DNA of 64,000 bases, from contig NZ_QMBP01000009.1 in NCBI RefSeq assembly GCF_003289945.1, positions 62,001-126,000 on the forward strand. Reading direction: 5' to 3'. The DNA comes from Mesorhizobium hawassense. GTDB lineage: Bacteria > Pseudomonadota > Alphaproteobacteria > Rhizobiales > Rhizobiaceae. Below, one piece after another: positions 34,604-42,472 of this stretch; the first letter of the stretch is position 1; the number at the start of each line of letters is the position of its first letter. The notes below the pieces were generated by a model. It saw nothing but the letters and a program-made list of their open reading frames with translations, was not told where the DNA came from and ran no database searches. The translations under genes and the position numbers were made by a program.

Positions 34604-34626
34604 CGAAATCGGGGTGCTGAAACCTG

Positions 34627-36111
34627 TTACTCGGTTTCCTTCGCCGCCTTTTTCTTCGGCGCGGCCTTCTTCTTCGGCTCTTCCGCCTCGTCGGCGGCTT
34701 CACTTGCCTTGGCTTCGGCCTTCTTCGAGGCAGCCTTCTTGACCGGCTTCGCCTTTGTAGCGGTTTCGGCCTCCTCGTCGTCGGCCATCAGCTCGTCCTT
34801 GCCGACCTTGACGTCGTTGACCGAGATCTGGCCGAGCAGATAATCGACGACCTTCTCTTCGAACATCGGCGCCCGCAGTGCGTTGATGGCTTCCGGGTTG
34901 CCGCGATAGAACTCGAAGGCTTCCTGCTGCTGGTTGGCCGGGAAGCGGCGCACCTGCTCGAACAGGCCGCGCTGCAGTTCTTCATCCGACACGGTGACGC
35001 CGGCCTTCTCGCCGATCTCGGCCAGGACCAGGCCAAGACGCACGCGGCGTTCGGCAAGGCGCGAATATTCGGCGCGCGCCTCTTCTTCCGTCGTCTCTTC
35101 GTCGGTGAAGGTGCGGCCGGCGGCCTCGAGGTCGCGGTTGACCTGAGCCCAGATGTTGTTGAACTCGGCCTCGACGAGCTTCGACGGCGCCTCGAAGGAA
35201 TAGGCGGAATCGAGCTGATCGAGCAGTTGACGCTTCACCTTCTGGCGAGTCATCGAGCCGAACTGGTTCTCGATCTGGCCGCGCACGATCTCGCGCAGGC
35301 GCTCGAGCGATTCCAGGCCGAGATTCTTGGCCGTCTCGTCATTGACCTCGAACTCGCCGGGCTTGGCCACTTCCTTGACGGTGACGTCGAAGGTGGCTTC
35401 CTTGCCGGCCAGATGCGCCGCCTGGTAGTTTTCGGGGAACGTGACGGTGACCTGCTTCTCATCGCCGGCCTTCGTACCGACCAGTTGGTCCTCGAAGCCC
35501 GGGATGAACTCCTTGGAGCCGAGCACCAGCGGTTGGTCGGTGCCGGCGCCGCCGGCGAAAGCCTCGCCGTCGATCTTGCCGAGATAGTCGATGGTCACGC
35601 GGTCGCCCTCAGCGGCCTTGCCGGTCTTCGGCTCATAGCTGCGCGCCGATTCGGCAACGCGCTTGACCTGATCGTCGACTTCCGATTCCGGCACGTCGTA
35701 GACCTGACGCGTCACCTTGATGTCGGAGAAATCCTTGATCTCGATCGCCGGGATGACCTCGTAGTTGAGGCTGAATTCGAAGTCGGAGCCGCCGGCCAGG
35801 ATCTTCTCGGCCTCTTTCTCGTCCTCGGTCATGATCACTTCGGGCTGCATGGCTGCCTTTTCGCCGCGCCCCGAGATGATCGAACGGGTCGAGTCGTTGA
35901 GGATCTCGTTGACGACCTCGGCCATGAACGACTTGCCGTACATCTTGCGCAGGTGCTGCACCGGCACCTTGCCCGGACGGAAGCCGTTGATGCGCACCTT
36001 GTCGCGGGCATCGGTAAGCCGCGCCATCAGCTTGGCTTCCATGTCACCGGCCGGCACGGTGATCTTGATCTCGCGCTTGAGACCGGAGTTGAGCGTTTCG
36101 GTGACCTGCAT
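34627..36111 (-). CDS. tig: Trigger factor, ribosome-associated chaperone and prolyl isomerase
   Basis: 494 residues. The N-terminal domain has the ribosome-binding signature GFRPGKVP (about residues 43-50), the middle FKBP domain has GDRVTIDYLGKIDGEAF, and the helical chaperone arms follow. Usual length is near 430-490. The last about 55 residues are a Lys/Ala/Glu-rich tail with runs of KKKAAPKKKAAKE, a low-complexity extension seen in Rhizobiales homologues. It binds nascent chains at the ribosome exit. The 343-base upstream gap (36112-36454) should contain its promoter; no gene is visible there. Confidence 0.96.
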   Translation of the reverse strand: MQVTETLNSGLKREIKITVPAGDMEAKLMARLTDARDKVRINGFRPGKVPVQHLRKMYGKSFMAEVVNEILNDSTRSIISGRGEKAAMQPEVIMTEDEKEAEKILAGGSDFEFSLNYEVIPAIEIKDFSDIKVTRQVYDVPESEVDDQVKRVAESARSYEPKTGKAAEGDRVTIDYLGKIDGEAFAGGAGTDQPLVLGSKEFIPGFEDQLVGTKAGDEKQVTVTFPENYQAAHLAGKEATFDVTVKEVAKPGEFEVNDETAKNLGLESLERLREIVRGQIENQFGSMTRQKVKRQLLDQLDSAYSFEAPSKLVEAEFNNIWAQVNRDLEAAGRTFTDEETTEEEARAEYSRLAERRVRLGLVLAEIGEKAGVTVSDEELQRGLFEQVRRFPANQQQEAFEFYRGNPEAINALRAPMFEEKVVDYLLGQISVNDVKVGKDELMADDEEAETATKAKPVKKAASKKAEAKASEAADEAEEPKKKAAPKKKAAKETE

Positions 36112-36454
36112 CCTAGAACCTTTGTTTTCAACAATGAGACTGCCAAACGGTCTTAGCCGTTTACAGCCTGCCGGTATGATGTTGCCGGAAATGGCTTTTG
36201 GTACGGAACCTGGCGATTTGACCGCTAATGCGGTTCAAACTCTCCTGAACTACGCTTTGCCGGATGCGAATAAGTCTTTGTTTTTCCTATAACTTTTCAC
36301 ATCTTGCAGAAGCGGAAACTCACGTTCCGTCACATTCGACACGCCTTTTGTCACAGGCTAGGCCAATTTTCAACTATCTTCGCGTCTAGCCGGATAAGCA
36401 TGATCTGGGCGCCGACATTGACAGAATGATGGCTACATGGGATTGCCGGGGAAA
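36112..36454. other. Promoter region between tig and tRNA-Leu
   Basis: No coding frame with convincing composition. It separates divergent transcription of tig (minus) and the tRNA (plus), so it must hold both promoters. Confidence 0.6.
36418..36446 (+). promoter_or_regulatory. Possible promoter of tRNA-Leu
   Basis: A perfect TTGACA at 36418-36423 is followed 17 bases later by GATTGC at 36441-36446, a poor -10. Transcription would begin just before the tRNA at 36455. The -35 and position fit; the -10 does not match well. Confidence 0.35.
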
Positions 36455-36539
36455 GCGGATGTGGCGGAATTGGTAGACGCCCTGGATTTAGGTTCCAGTG
36501 CCGAAAGGCGTGGGGGTTCGAGTCCCTTCATCCGCACCA
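36455..36539 (+). tRNA. tRNA-Leu (anticodon TAG)
   Basis: 85 bases including an encoded CCA end. The acceptor arms GCGGATG and CATCCGC pair. The anticodon stem CTGGA/TCCAG holds the loop TTTAGGT with TAG at 36489-36491, reading CUA/CUN leucine codons. A long variable arm (TGCCGAAAGGCG) and GGTTCGAGTCC in the T arm are typical of class II tRNA-Leu. Confidence 0.96.
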
Positions 36540-36597
36540 TCCTTTCGCTCTTCGAGCTTCGGGTGGCGAGCCACCCATAGCTAATGTCGCTCCTACT

Positions 36598-36867
36598 GTG
36601 GAAATCCCTGAGGAACTTAGGCAAGCCCACAAACACTGCTCCAACCATCGGCAGGAAGTGGAGAGCAGCCTAATCTGCGGATGCTTCTTTTGCCTTTCCG
36701 TCTACCCGCCCTCTGAGATCCGAGAATGGGTCGATGAAGATCACGACGGAGGTGGGACGACGGCGACCTGCCCCAAATGCGGCATCGATTCTGTTCTTGG
36801 AGACAAATCAGGCTACCCGATAACCGACGTCTTCCTGAAAAGCATGAAGACGCTTTGGTTCTGGTAA
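36598..36867 (+). CDS. Small zinc-ribbon-like cytoplasmic protein
   Basis: 89 residues from a GTG start at 36598; no ATG is available in frame and no clear ribosome site is seen. Two Cys pairs, CGCFFC and CPKCG, spaced about 38 residues apart would bind one zinc. Between them is an acidic stretch (DEDHDGG). It ends in FLKSMKTLWFW. I believe it belongs to a family of uncharacterised small bacterial proteins, but cannot name a function. It follows the tRNA and converges with the GDYXXLXY gene. Confidence 0.65.
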   Translation: MEIPEELRQAHKHCSNHRQEVESSLICGCFFCLSVYPPSEIREWVDEDHDGGGTTATCPKCGIDSVLGDKSGYPITDVFLKSMKTLWFW

Positions 36868-36868
36868 T

Positions 36869-37450
36869 TCAGTAAAACGGCTCCTCGAACAGCGTCTTGT
36901 CGCCATCCATCAGCGCCTTGATCTGCGCCGTGCCGTTGGCCGAGAGCGCGAGCTTGATGCCGAACGGCCGCACGCGAATGTCGTCCTGGATCGTCATGCC
37001 CTCGCCTTCCGGCAGATAGAACCGGTCGATTCCATAGTCCGGCGCGATCGTCGAACCGGCGTCACGCAGGCCCCAACCTTCGGCGACGCGTCCGGCAATG
37101 TCGGCCTCGTCCGGGCCGGCCGGCGCCGGCGCCTGGCCGAACCAGGCGGTGGTCGGCTGCCAATAGCCGTCAGCTCCCTTCTTCAGCCGCACCACGATCG
37201 ATGTGTCGTCGCTGGAGAGCTGGCCTTCCGGAATGTTGGCGATCAGCTTGACCGGGATCCGCGAGATGTTGTTGTTGAGCGAGATATAGTCGCCGCGCAG
37301 AAGGTCGCGCGGATCGACGGGCTCGACCTTCAGAAGCACTTCCTTGCCGTCGCGCAGGATCGCGGCGCGGCCGGCAATGATCCAGCTGAGAAAGCCGATC
37401 TGGACAAGCGCCAGCACCAGCGCCGAGACGATCAGTTTTTTCCCGCTCAT
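36869..37450 (-). CDS. GDYXXLXY-family membrane-anchored protein
   Basis: 193 residues. One N-terminal membrane helix (LIVSALVLALVQIGFLSWII) is followed by a periplasmic part with the name-giving motif RGDYISLNN, VEPVDPRDLL just before it, and a C-terminal RPFGIKLALSANGTAQ. Family members are encoded next to DUF2157/DUF4401 membrane proteins, exactly as here, where the start overlaps the end of the DUF2157 gene. Function is unknown. Confidence 0.85.
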   Translation of the reverse strand: MSGKKLIVSALVLALVQIGFLSWIIAGRAAILRDGKEVLLKVEPVDPRDLLRGDYISLNNNISRIPVKLIANIPEGQLSSDDTSIVVRLKKGADGYWQPTTAWFGQAPAPAGPDEADIAGRVAEGWGLRDAGSTIAPDYGIDRFYLPEGEGMTIQDDIRVRPFGIKLALSANGTAQIKALMDGDKTLFEEPFY

Positions 37451-38565
37451 GCCACTGCTCCTCCGCTGGCGGGCGTCTTCATGCGTTTTTCGACGCGGAT
37501 GATGATCAGCGCCAGTACTCCGAGCAGCACGGCCGCGGACAGGAAGAAACCGGCTGTGTCGAGCATCGACTGCAGCATCACCCCATAGATCATGGCGAGT
37601 TCGAAGGCGAAGCCGGCATAGGCTACCCAGCGCAAGCCGCGGCTCTCACGGCCGCCCAGAATGATTGCCGCGACGATGCCGGCAAGCGCGACCGCCGACG
37701 CAATGGCAAAGCCGCTATTGTAGGTCGCCTCGTCGGCCAGTTCGAACTGGACCATTGCGAGGCCTGTGAGAAAGCCGATGAGCGCATGCAAGGGAAGCCG
37801 GCCGCCGAGCTGCATGATCCTGTCCACCGGTTCAGCGGCGAGGATCCCCGCGGCAAAGGCCAGCGCCGAGACAAGCACCACCGGAATGGCGACCTGGAGC
37901 ATGTTGTGGTCCAGCGCCAGCAGCACGAGGTAAGACAGGATCGAGAGGATGATCAGGTGCCGCGCAGCCTGACTGCGCGTCCAGAACGAAATGGCGAACA
38001 GCACCAGCGCGATTGCCACGAAGAGATGGGGAAACTCGGAGCGGCGGAAAAACCCGCCCCATTTGAGGAAGAGCCAGGCATCGGCAATGCCGACGGAGGC
38101 GACGGTGAGCGGGTTCGAGCGCAGCACCACCGCCGCCAGCGCGGTTCCGGCGCACCAGGTCAGCAGCGCCGAGGCCTCGTCGCCGGACAGATGATACATC
38201 TGGCCGATCAGCGCGATCGATCCGCCGAAGGCGGCCGCCGCCACGATCCACAGCGCCTCCGCGATCGCCGCATGATCGCGGGTCTTCAGCACCGCGCCGC
38301 CGACGTAGCCGGCAAGGATGACGGCAAAAAGCGCCGCCACGCGCAGCAGGCGTGGGATGGCCTCCCAGTTGGCGGCGACGAAGATCAGGATCGCGGCGCC
38401 GAACAGCAGGGCCGCCATCATCGCCAGGATCGAACCGAAGCTCAGCGATGCCCGTTCATTGGCGGCGACGTCGCGCGTCAATGCCTCCGCCGTAGGCGCA
38501 TCGATCAGCCCGCTGTCCCGCCAGCGGGCGATATCCGCCCTTACCCTTGTCGCATAGCCCGCCAC
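37447..38565 (-). CDS. DUF2157 polytopic membrane protein
   Basis: 372 residues from a GTG start with GGGGGAAA upstream. A soluble N-terminal helix region (RADIARWRDSGLIDAPTAEAL) is followed by about ten to eleven membrane helices. The first membrane segments, such as ILIFVAANWEAIPR, match DUF2157. It forms a two-gene unit with the GDYXXLXY protein, with a four-base overlap. No enzymatic residues are evident; an envelope role is possible. Confidence 0.85.
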   Translation of the reverse strand: MAGYATRVRADIARWRDSGLIDAPTAEALTRDVAANERASLSFGSILAMMAALLFGAAILIFVAANWEAIPRLLRVAALFAVILAGYVGGAVLKTRDHAAIAEALWIVAAAAFGGSIALIGQMYHLSGDEASALLTWCAGTALAAVVLRSNPLTVASVGIADAWLFLKWGGFFRRSEFPHLFVAIALVLFAISFWTRSQAARHLIILSILSYLVLLALDHNMLQVAIPVVLVSALAFAAGILAAEPVDRIMQLGGRLPLHALIGFLTGLAMVQFELADEATYNSGFAIASAVALAGIVAAIILGGRESRGLRWVAYAGFAFELAMIYGVMLQSMLDTAGFFLSAAVLLGVLALIIIRVEKRMKTPASGGAVA

Positions 38566-38799
38566 GCGTTTCCCCCAAGCTAGGTCATTTTTTCAGCCGC
38601 AAGGCCCAAACCGTTGACGCGGCGGCATTTTCCGATTCGGCCTTCTTTGCGACGCAGCCGTGAATGGCCGTTAATGTTGCATTGCACAATTTGCATTGCT
38701 GCCATGCGCCAATCGCACTTTTAAATCGATATGACCGCACCTATTTTCTGTTCGTACGCAAACGGAATAATCCGAACCAAAGACGAAACGAGCACTACC

Positions 38800-38940
38800 A
38801 TGAACCTGATCCGCAACTACCGCAACTGGCGCCGCTACCGGGACACCGTTTCCGAGCTGAGCCGCCTGTCGAACCGTGAACTGACCGACCTCGGCATCAG
38901 CCGCAGCGACATCCACTACGTCGCCCGCAAGGCGGTCTAA
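38800..38940 (+). CDS. DUF1127 small protein, copy 1
   Basis: 46 residues, highly basic: MNLIRNYRNWRRYRDTVSEL, then the DUF1127 core LSNRELTDLGISRSDI. Alphaproteobacterial members of this family are short arginine-rich proteins; one, CcaF1 of Rhodobacter sphaeroides, binds RNA and is co-transcribed with CCUCCUCCC-motif RNAs. The same arrangement is found here. It is followed after 50 bases by a near-copy. The ribosome site is weak. Confidence 0.88.
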   Translation: MNLIRNYRNWRRYRDTVSELSRLSNRELTDLGISRSDIHYVARKAV

Positions 38941-38990
38941 TCCGCTTCGGACCGCGAATGGTCCGAGCAAGTTTCTGAAAGAGCAAGACA

Positions 38991-39131
38991 ATGAACCTGA
39001 TCCGCAACTATCGTAACTGGCGCGTTTATCGCGAGACGGTTTCCGAGCTGGGTCGTCTGTCGAACCGTCAGCTCCATGATCTTGGTATCGTCCGTGACGA
39101 GATCAAGATGGTCGCCCGCAAGGCGGTCTAA
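38991..39131 (+). CDS. DUF1127 small protein, copy 2
   Basis: 46 residues: MNLIRNYRNWRVYRETVSEL, then GRLSNRQLHDLGIVRDEI and MVARKAV. The first ten and last six residues are identical to copy 1, so the pair arose by tandem duplication. AAAGAG precedes the ATG. The first CCUCCUCCC hairpin starts only 14 bases after its stop, so the RNAs are probably processed from the same transcript. Confidence 0.88.
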   Translation: MNLIRNYRNWRVYRETVSELGRLSNRQLHDLGIVRDEIKMVARKAV

Positions 39132-39144
39132 CCAGGAATTTCGC

Positions 39145-39255
39145 CAGGGTCGACCTCCTCCCCGACCCTGACGGATACGGGCAACCCCTACCTCCTCCCA
39201 GGGGTTGACCACCGAAACGGCGCCCGCCGGACCTCCTCCCCCGGCGGGCGTTGTT
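39145..39255 (+). ncRNA. Triple-hairpin CCUCCUCCC-motif RNA (cuckoo/CcsR-like), unit 1
   Basis: Three stem-loops in a row, each with the identical 10-base loop ACCTCCTCCC. Hairpin 1: stem CAGGGTCG/CGACCCTG, loop 39153-39162. Hairpin 2: CAACCCCT/AGGGGTTG, loop 39190-39199. Hairpin 3: CGCCCGCCGG/CCGGCGGGCG, loop 39231-39240, stem extended by GU pairs to 39216-39255. The stems differ completely while the loops do not change, which marks selection on the loop. CCUCC is the anti-Shine-Dalgarno core. RNAs with this motif downstream of DUF1127 genes are known as CcsR in Rhodobacter and as the cuckoo family. Confidence 0.85.
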
Positions 39256-39258
39256 CAA
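39216..39258 (+). terminator. Hairpin 3 as terminator or processing end of RNA unit 1
   Basis: A GC-rich 15-pair stem followed by TTGTTC. The T tract is broken, so read-through to unit 2 is likely. Confidence 0.5.
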
Positions 39259-39314
39259 AAGCGAACGAAGTTCGTCTTCCAGGGGTTTCGCCCCCTCTAA
39301 AAAGCGAAAGGAAT

Positions 39315-39430
39315 TTCGTCAAAGCCGACCTCCTCCCCGGCGATGACGAATTAGGTCGATCTTCACCTCCTCCCGAGGATCGACCACCAAAACGACACCC
39401 GCCGGACCTCCTCCCCCGGCGGGTGTTGTT
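39315..39430 (+). ncRNA. Triple-hairpin CCUCCUCCC-motif RNA (cuckoo/CcsR-like), unit 2
   Basis: Second set of three hairpins with the same loop ACCTCCTCCC at 39328-39337, 39365-39374 and 39406-39415. Each loop lies exactly 175 bases after its partner in unit 1, so a 175-base cassette was duplicated. Stems: TTCGTCA..GCCG/CGGC..TGACGAA; GGTCGATCTTC/GAGGATCGACC; ACACCCGCCGG/CCGGCGGGTGT. Hairpins 3 and 6 are close in sequence, while hairpins 1/4 and 2/5 have new stems around the same loop. GGAATTTCG precedes the first hairpin in both units. Confidence 0.85.
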
Positions 39431-39436
39431 GTTTTC
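39391..39436 (+). terminator. Rho-independent terminator ending the DUF1127/RNA transcript
   Basis: The sixth hairpin has a stem of up to 15 pairs (AACGACACCC.../...GGGTGTTGTT) followed by GTTTTC. This is the best terminator in the stretch and should end the whole transcript. Confidence 0.75.
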
Positions 39437-39437
39437 A

Positions 39438-39485
39438 GAGCATGATCCCGAAAAGTGGGAACCGGTTTTCGGAAAAGATATGCTC
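39438..39485. repeat. Rhizobiales palindromic repeat, copy 1
   Basis: GAGCAT...ATGCTC outer arms enclose CCGAAAAGTG and GGTTTTCGG inner arms. Nearly the same unit occurs at 44238-44290. Such hairpin-forming units are scattered between genes in Mesorhizobium and relatives. It lies between the RNA terminator and trmFO. Confidence 0.75.
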
Positions 39486-39561
39486 CAGCTAGAGTCAGGG
39501 CAGGCTTTCCCGCCTTCGCCGGCAATTGCAATCGCTTCGCCAAGCGACTATTCCGGCGCTC

Positions 39562-40971
39562 ATGAACAAAAATCCAGTACACGTCATCGGCGGCGGCCTC
39601 GCCGGCTCCGAAGCCGCATGGCAGATCGCGCAAGCCGGCATCCCTGTCGTGCTGCATGAGATGCGTCCCGTGCGCGGCACCGATGCGCACAAGACCGACG
39701 GTCTGGCCGAGCTCGTATGCTCCAACTCTTTCCGCTCCGACGATGCCCAGAGCAACGCGGTCGGCCTGCTGCATGCCGAAATGCGGCTTGCCGGCTCGCT
39801 GATCATGAGCGCCGGCGATGCCAACCAGGTTCCCGCCGGCGGCGCTCTGGCCGTCGACCGTGACGGCTTTTCCGACGCGGTCACCGCGAAGATCGAGGCG
39901 CATCCGCTGATCGCGATCGAGCGCGAGGAAGTGCCAGGACTGCCTCCGGCGGATTGGGACCAGGCGATTATCGCCACCGGCCCGCTGACCGCGCCGTCAC
40001 TGGCGCAGTCGATTGCGGAAGCCACCGGCGCCGACGCGCTGGCCTTCTTCGACGCGATCGCGCCGATCGTGCATTTCGATACGATCGACATGAACATTTG
40101 CTGGTTTCAGTCGCGCTACGACAAGGTCGGTCCCGGCGGCACCGGCAAGGACTACATCAACTGCCCGATGGACAAGGAGCAGTATTTCGCCTTTGTCCAG
40201 GCGCTGCTCGACGGGCAGAAGACGGAATTCAAGCAGTGGGAAGGCACGCCCTATTTCGACGGCTGCCTGCCGATCGAGGTGATGGCCGAGCGCGGCGTCG
40301 AGACGCTGCGCTACGGTCCGATGAAGCCGATGGGGCTGACCAACGCCCACAATCCGACGGTCAAGGCCTATGCCGTCGTGCAGCTTCGCCAGGACAATGC
40401 GCTGGGCACGCTCTACAACATGGTCGGTTTCCAGACCAAGCTGAAGCATGCCGAGCAGGTACGCATCTTCCGCACCATCCCCGGACTTGAGAACGCCGAC
40501 TTCGCCCGGCTCGGCGGCCTGCACCGCAACACCTACATCAACTCGCCGACGCTGCTCGATCCCTCGCTGCAGCTGAAGTCGCGGCCGGGACTGCGCTTTG
40601 CCGGCCAGATCACCGGCTGTGAAGGCTATGTCGAAAGTGCCGCGATCGGCCTGCTCGCCGGCCGCTTCGCCGCCGCCGAACGGCTCGGCCAGGCGCCCTC
40701 GCTACCGCCTTCGACCACCGCCTTCGGCGCGCTGCTCAACCACATCACCGGCGGCCACATCGTCTCGGACGACGAGCCGGGCAAACGCTCCTTCCAGCCG
40801 ATGAACGTCAATTTCGGCCTGTTCCCGCCGGTGGAAGCGCCGAAGGCCGAAGGCAAGCGCCTGCGCGGCAAGGACAAGACCGTCGCCAAAAGGCATGCGA
40901 TTACGTCGCGGGCACTGGCCGATTGCCGGCAGTGGCTCGGACTGCCCATGCGGGCCGAAGCGGCGGAGTAG
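39562..40971 (+). CDS. trmFO: Folate/FAD-dependent tRNA (uracil-54) methyltransferase
   Basis: 469 residues from ATG 39562. The FAD-binding motif is at the N-terminus (VHVIGGGLAGSEAAW), followed by RGTDAHKTDGLAELVCSNS, CPMDKEQYFAF and the C-terminal GQITGCEGYVESAAIGLLAG. The Cys residues of CSNS (about 51) and GC(E) (about 223 region, GCLPIE) are conserved catalytic or structural positions. It makes ribothymidine at position 54 of tRNA, using methylenetetrahydrofolate. The ribosome site is weak; an upstream TTG at 39526 is possible but less likely. Confidence 0.95.
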   Translation: MNKNPVHVIGGGLAGSEAAWQIAQAGIPVVLHEMRPVRGTDAHKTDGLAELVCSNSFRSDDAQSNAVGLLHAEMRLAGSLIMSAGDANQVPAGGALAVDRDGFSDAVTAKIEAHPLIAIEREEVPGLPPADWDQAIIATGPLTAPSLAQSIAEATGADALAFFDAIAPIVHFDTIDMNICWFQSRYDKVGPGGTGKDYINCPMDKEQYFAFVQALLDGQKTEFKQWEGTPYFDGCLPIEVMAERGVETLRYGPMKPMGLTNAHNPTVKAYAVVQLRQDNALGTLYNMVGFQTKLKHAEQVRIFRTIPGLENADFARLGGLHRNTYINSPTLLDPSLQLKSRPGLRFAGQITGCEGYVESAAIGLLAGRFAAAERLGQAPSLPPSTTAFGALLNHITGGHIVSDDEPGKRSFQPMNVNFGLFPPVEAPKAEGKRLRGKDKTVAKRHAITSRALADCRQWLGLPMRAEAAE

Positions 40972-41026
40972 CCTTACCCGTTGCAGACATTCTTCCTCCG
41001 GCTCTATCTTTGGGTCGGGGGCCCAA

Positions 41027-41509
41027 ATGAGCATCACCTGGCGTGATATCGCTTTTCAATTTGAATCGGATGTAGCGCAGGCGGCGGCGGAAGCGTGGTC
41101 CTGGTTGTTGCCCGAGCCTTGGACCCCACTTGTCTGCTCCATGGTGGGCGGCATGTTTGTCGAGCGGCCGAACAAGGAGGTTCATTGGCTAGACACAGGG
41201 ACAGGCTTGGTCGAGCGGGTCGCTCTCAGTCGGGCGCGATTCGAGGAGATGATCCGGGTGTCTCCTGACCTCGTCGACGAGTGGTTCCTGCCTCCGCTTG
41301 TCGTACGCCTTCACGCCGCTGGCAAGAAGCCGAAGGCGGGGGAATGCTTCGGCTTCACCATCTTGCCCGTCTTCGATGAAGGCAAATTCGACATCAAGAA
41401 CATGTTCGTAGTTCCAGTCAGAGAGCAGTTCATCGGCATGGCCGAGGTTCATCGCCAGATTAACGAATTGCCCGACGGCTCACGGGTGCGGATCAAGGTC
41501 GTCGATTAG
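41027..41509 (+). CDS. Tdi1-like (DUF1851) protein, possible immunity protein
   Basis: 160 residues from ATG 41027. Landmarks EVHWLDTGTG, WFLPPLVVRLHAAGKKP, FGFTILPVF and VHRQINELPDGS match the DUF1851 family, which includes the T6SS immunity protein Tdi1. There is no signal peptide. Neither a toxin gene nor type VI genes lie beside it, so it may be an orphan immunity gene or have a different role. It is less GC-rich than trmFO. It converges with the desaturase gene nine bases away. Confidence 0.7.
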   Translation: MSITWRDIAFQFESDVAQAAAEAWSWLLPEPWTPLVCSMVGGMFVERPNKEVHWLDTGTGLVERVALSRARFEEMIRVSPDLVDEWFLPPLVVRLHAAGKKPKAGECFGFTILPVFDEGKFDIKNMFVVPVREQFIGMAEVHRQINELPDGSRVRIKVVD

Positions 41510-41518
41510 GCTGGTAAG

Positions 41519-42472
41519 CTACTCCGCCGGCTCGGCGCTCGCCCCCGGCAACCCCGGCTTGCCCGCCTCTCCCGGATTTCGCCTGACATAAGCCGCCTTC
41601 AGCGTCTCCGACGTGTCGCGCGAGCCGTCATGGCTCCAGCCCGGCGGCTGGATCAGATAGTTGAGCCGCTGGCTGAGCGTCAGCCCCGGCGTCAGCGCGT
41701 CCTTGAACATGCCGATCCATTCATGGAAGGCGACCTTCAGCGGGTTGAAGGTGCCGATGTTCTTTACGATGCCGTAGCGTGGCCGGTCTTCCTCCAACTC
41801 CGCGACGAAGGTGCCGAACATGCGATCCCAGATGATCAGCGTGCCGGCATAGTTGGCGTCGAGATAGCGCGGATTGGTGGCGTGGTGGACGCGGTGATGC
41901 GAGGGCGTGTTGAAGATGAACTCGAACCAGCCCCACATCCTGCTGATCGTCTCGGTGTGGATCCAGAACTGCCAGACCAGGTTGAAGCCGAAGACGAAGG
42001 CGATAACCGCCGGATGGAAGCCGAGCAGCACCAGCGGCGCCTGCAGCACGAACATGAAGGTGAAAAGCCCGGTCCAGCTTTGCCGCAGCGCCGTCGAGAG
42101 ATTGTAGTGCTGGCTGGAATGGTGGTTGACATGCTCAGCCCACACCCAGCGCACCTGGTGCGCGATGCGGTGATAGACATAGTAGCGCAAATCGTCGAGC
42201 AGGAAGGCGGCGACGAAGACCCAGATCGAGAGACCGAGATTGAAGAAGCGGAACTGCCACAGCCACAGCAGCGCCCAGTAGGACACGACGCCGAGCAGCA
42301 GGCCGGCGACGACATTGCCGGTGCCCATCATCAGGCTGGCCAGCGTATCGCGCGTCTCGAACGATCCCTTGGCACGGCCGGTGCGCACCAGCCAGAGCTC
42401 GATCAGGATCGCGGCGACGAAGAAGGGAATGGCAAGCTGGGTGACCTGCGGGAAATTATACTGGTCCATCAC
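41519..42472 (-). CDS. Fatty acid hydroxylase/sterol desaturase family protein
   Basis: 317 residues with about five membrane helices. The di-iron histidine clusters are complete: HRIAHQ (HxxxH), HVNHHSS (HxxHH) and HRVHHATN (HxxHH). Family members hydroxylate or desaturate lipids such as sterols, ornithine lipids, hopanoids or carotenoids using oxygen. The lipid here cannot be read from the sequence. The start overlaps the stop of the small upstream gene, so it is co-transcribed with it and probably with the Sec-linked genes before it. Confidence 0.9.
   Translation of the reverse strand: MMDQYNFPQVTQLAIPFFVAAILIELWLVRTGRAKGSFETRDTLASLMMGTGNVVAGLLLGVVSYWALLWLWQFRFFNLGLSIWVFVAAFLLDDLRYYVYHRIAHQVRWVWAEHVNHHSSQHYNLSTALRQSWTGLFTFMFVLQAPLVLLGFHPAVIAFVFGFNLVWQFWIHTETISRMWGWFEFIFNTPSHHRVHHATNPRYLDANYAGTLIIWDRMFGTFVAELEEDRPRYGIVKNIGTFNPLKVAFHEWIGMFKDALTPGLTLSQRLNYLIQPPGWSHDGSRDTSETLKAAYVRRNPGEAGKPGLPGASAEPAE

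Noticed and set aside
39145..39430. CRISPR-like array of six identical 10-base motifs
   Set aside because: The repeated unit is only a loop inside perfect inverted repeats; spacers are stem sequences that pair, no cas genes are present, and repeats are far too short.
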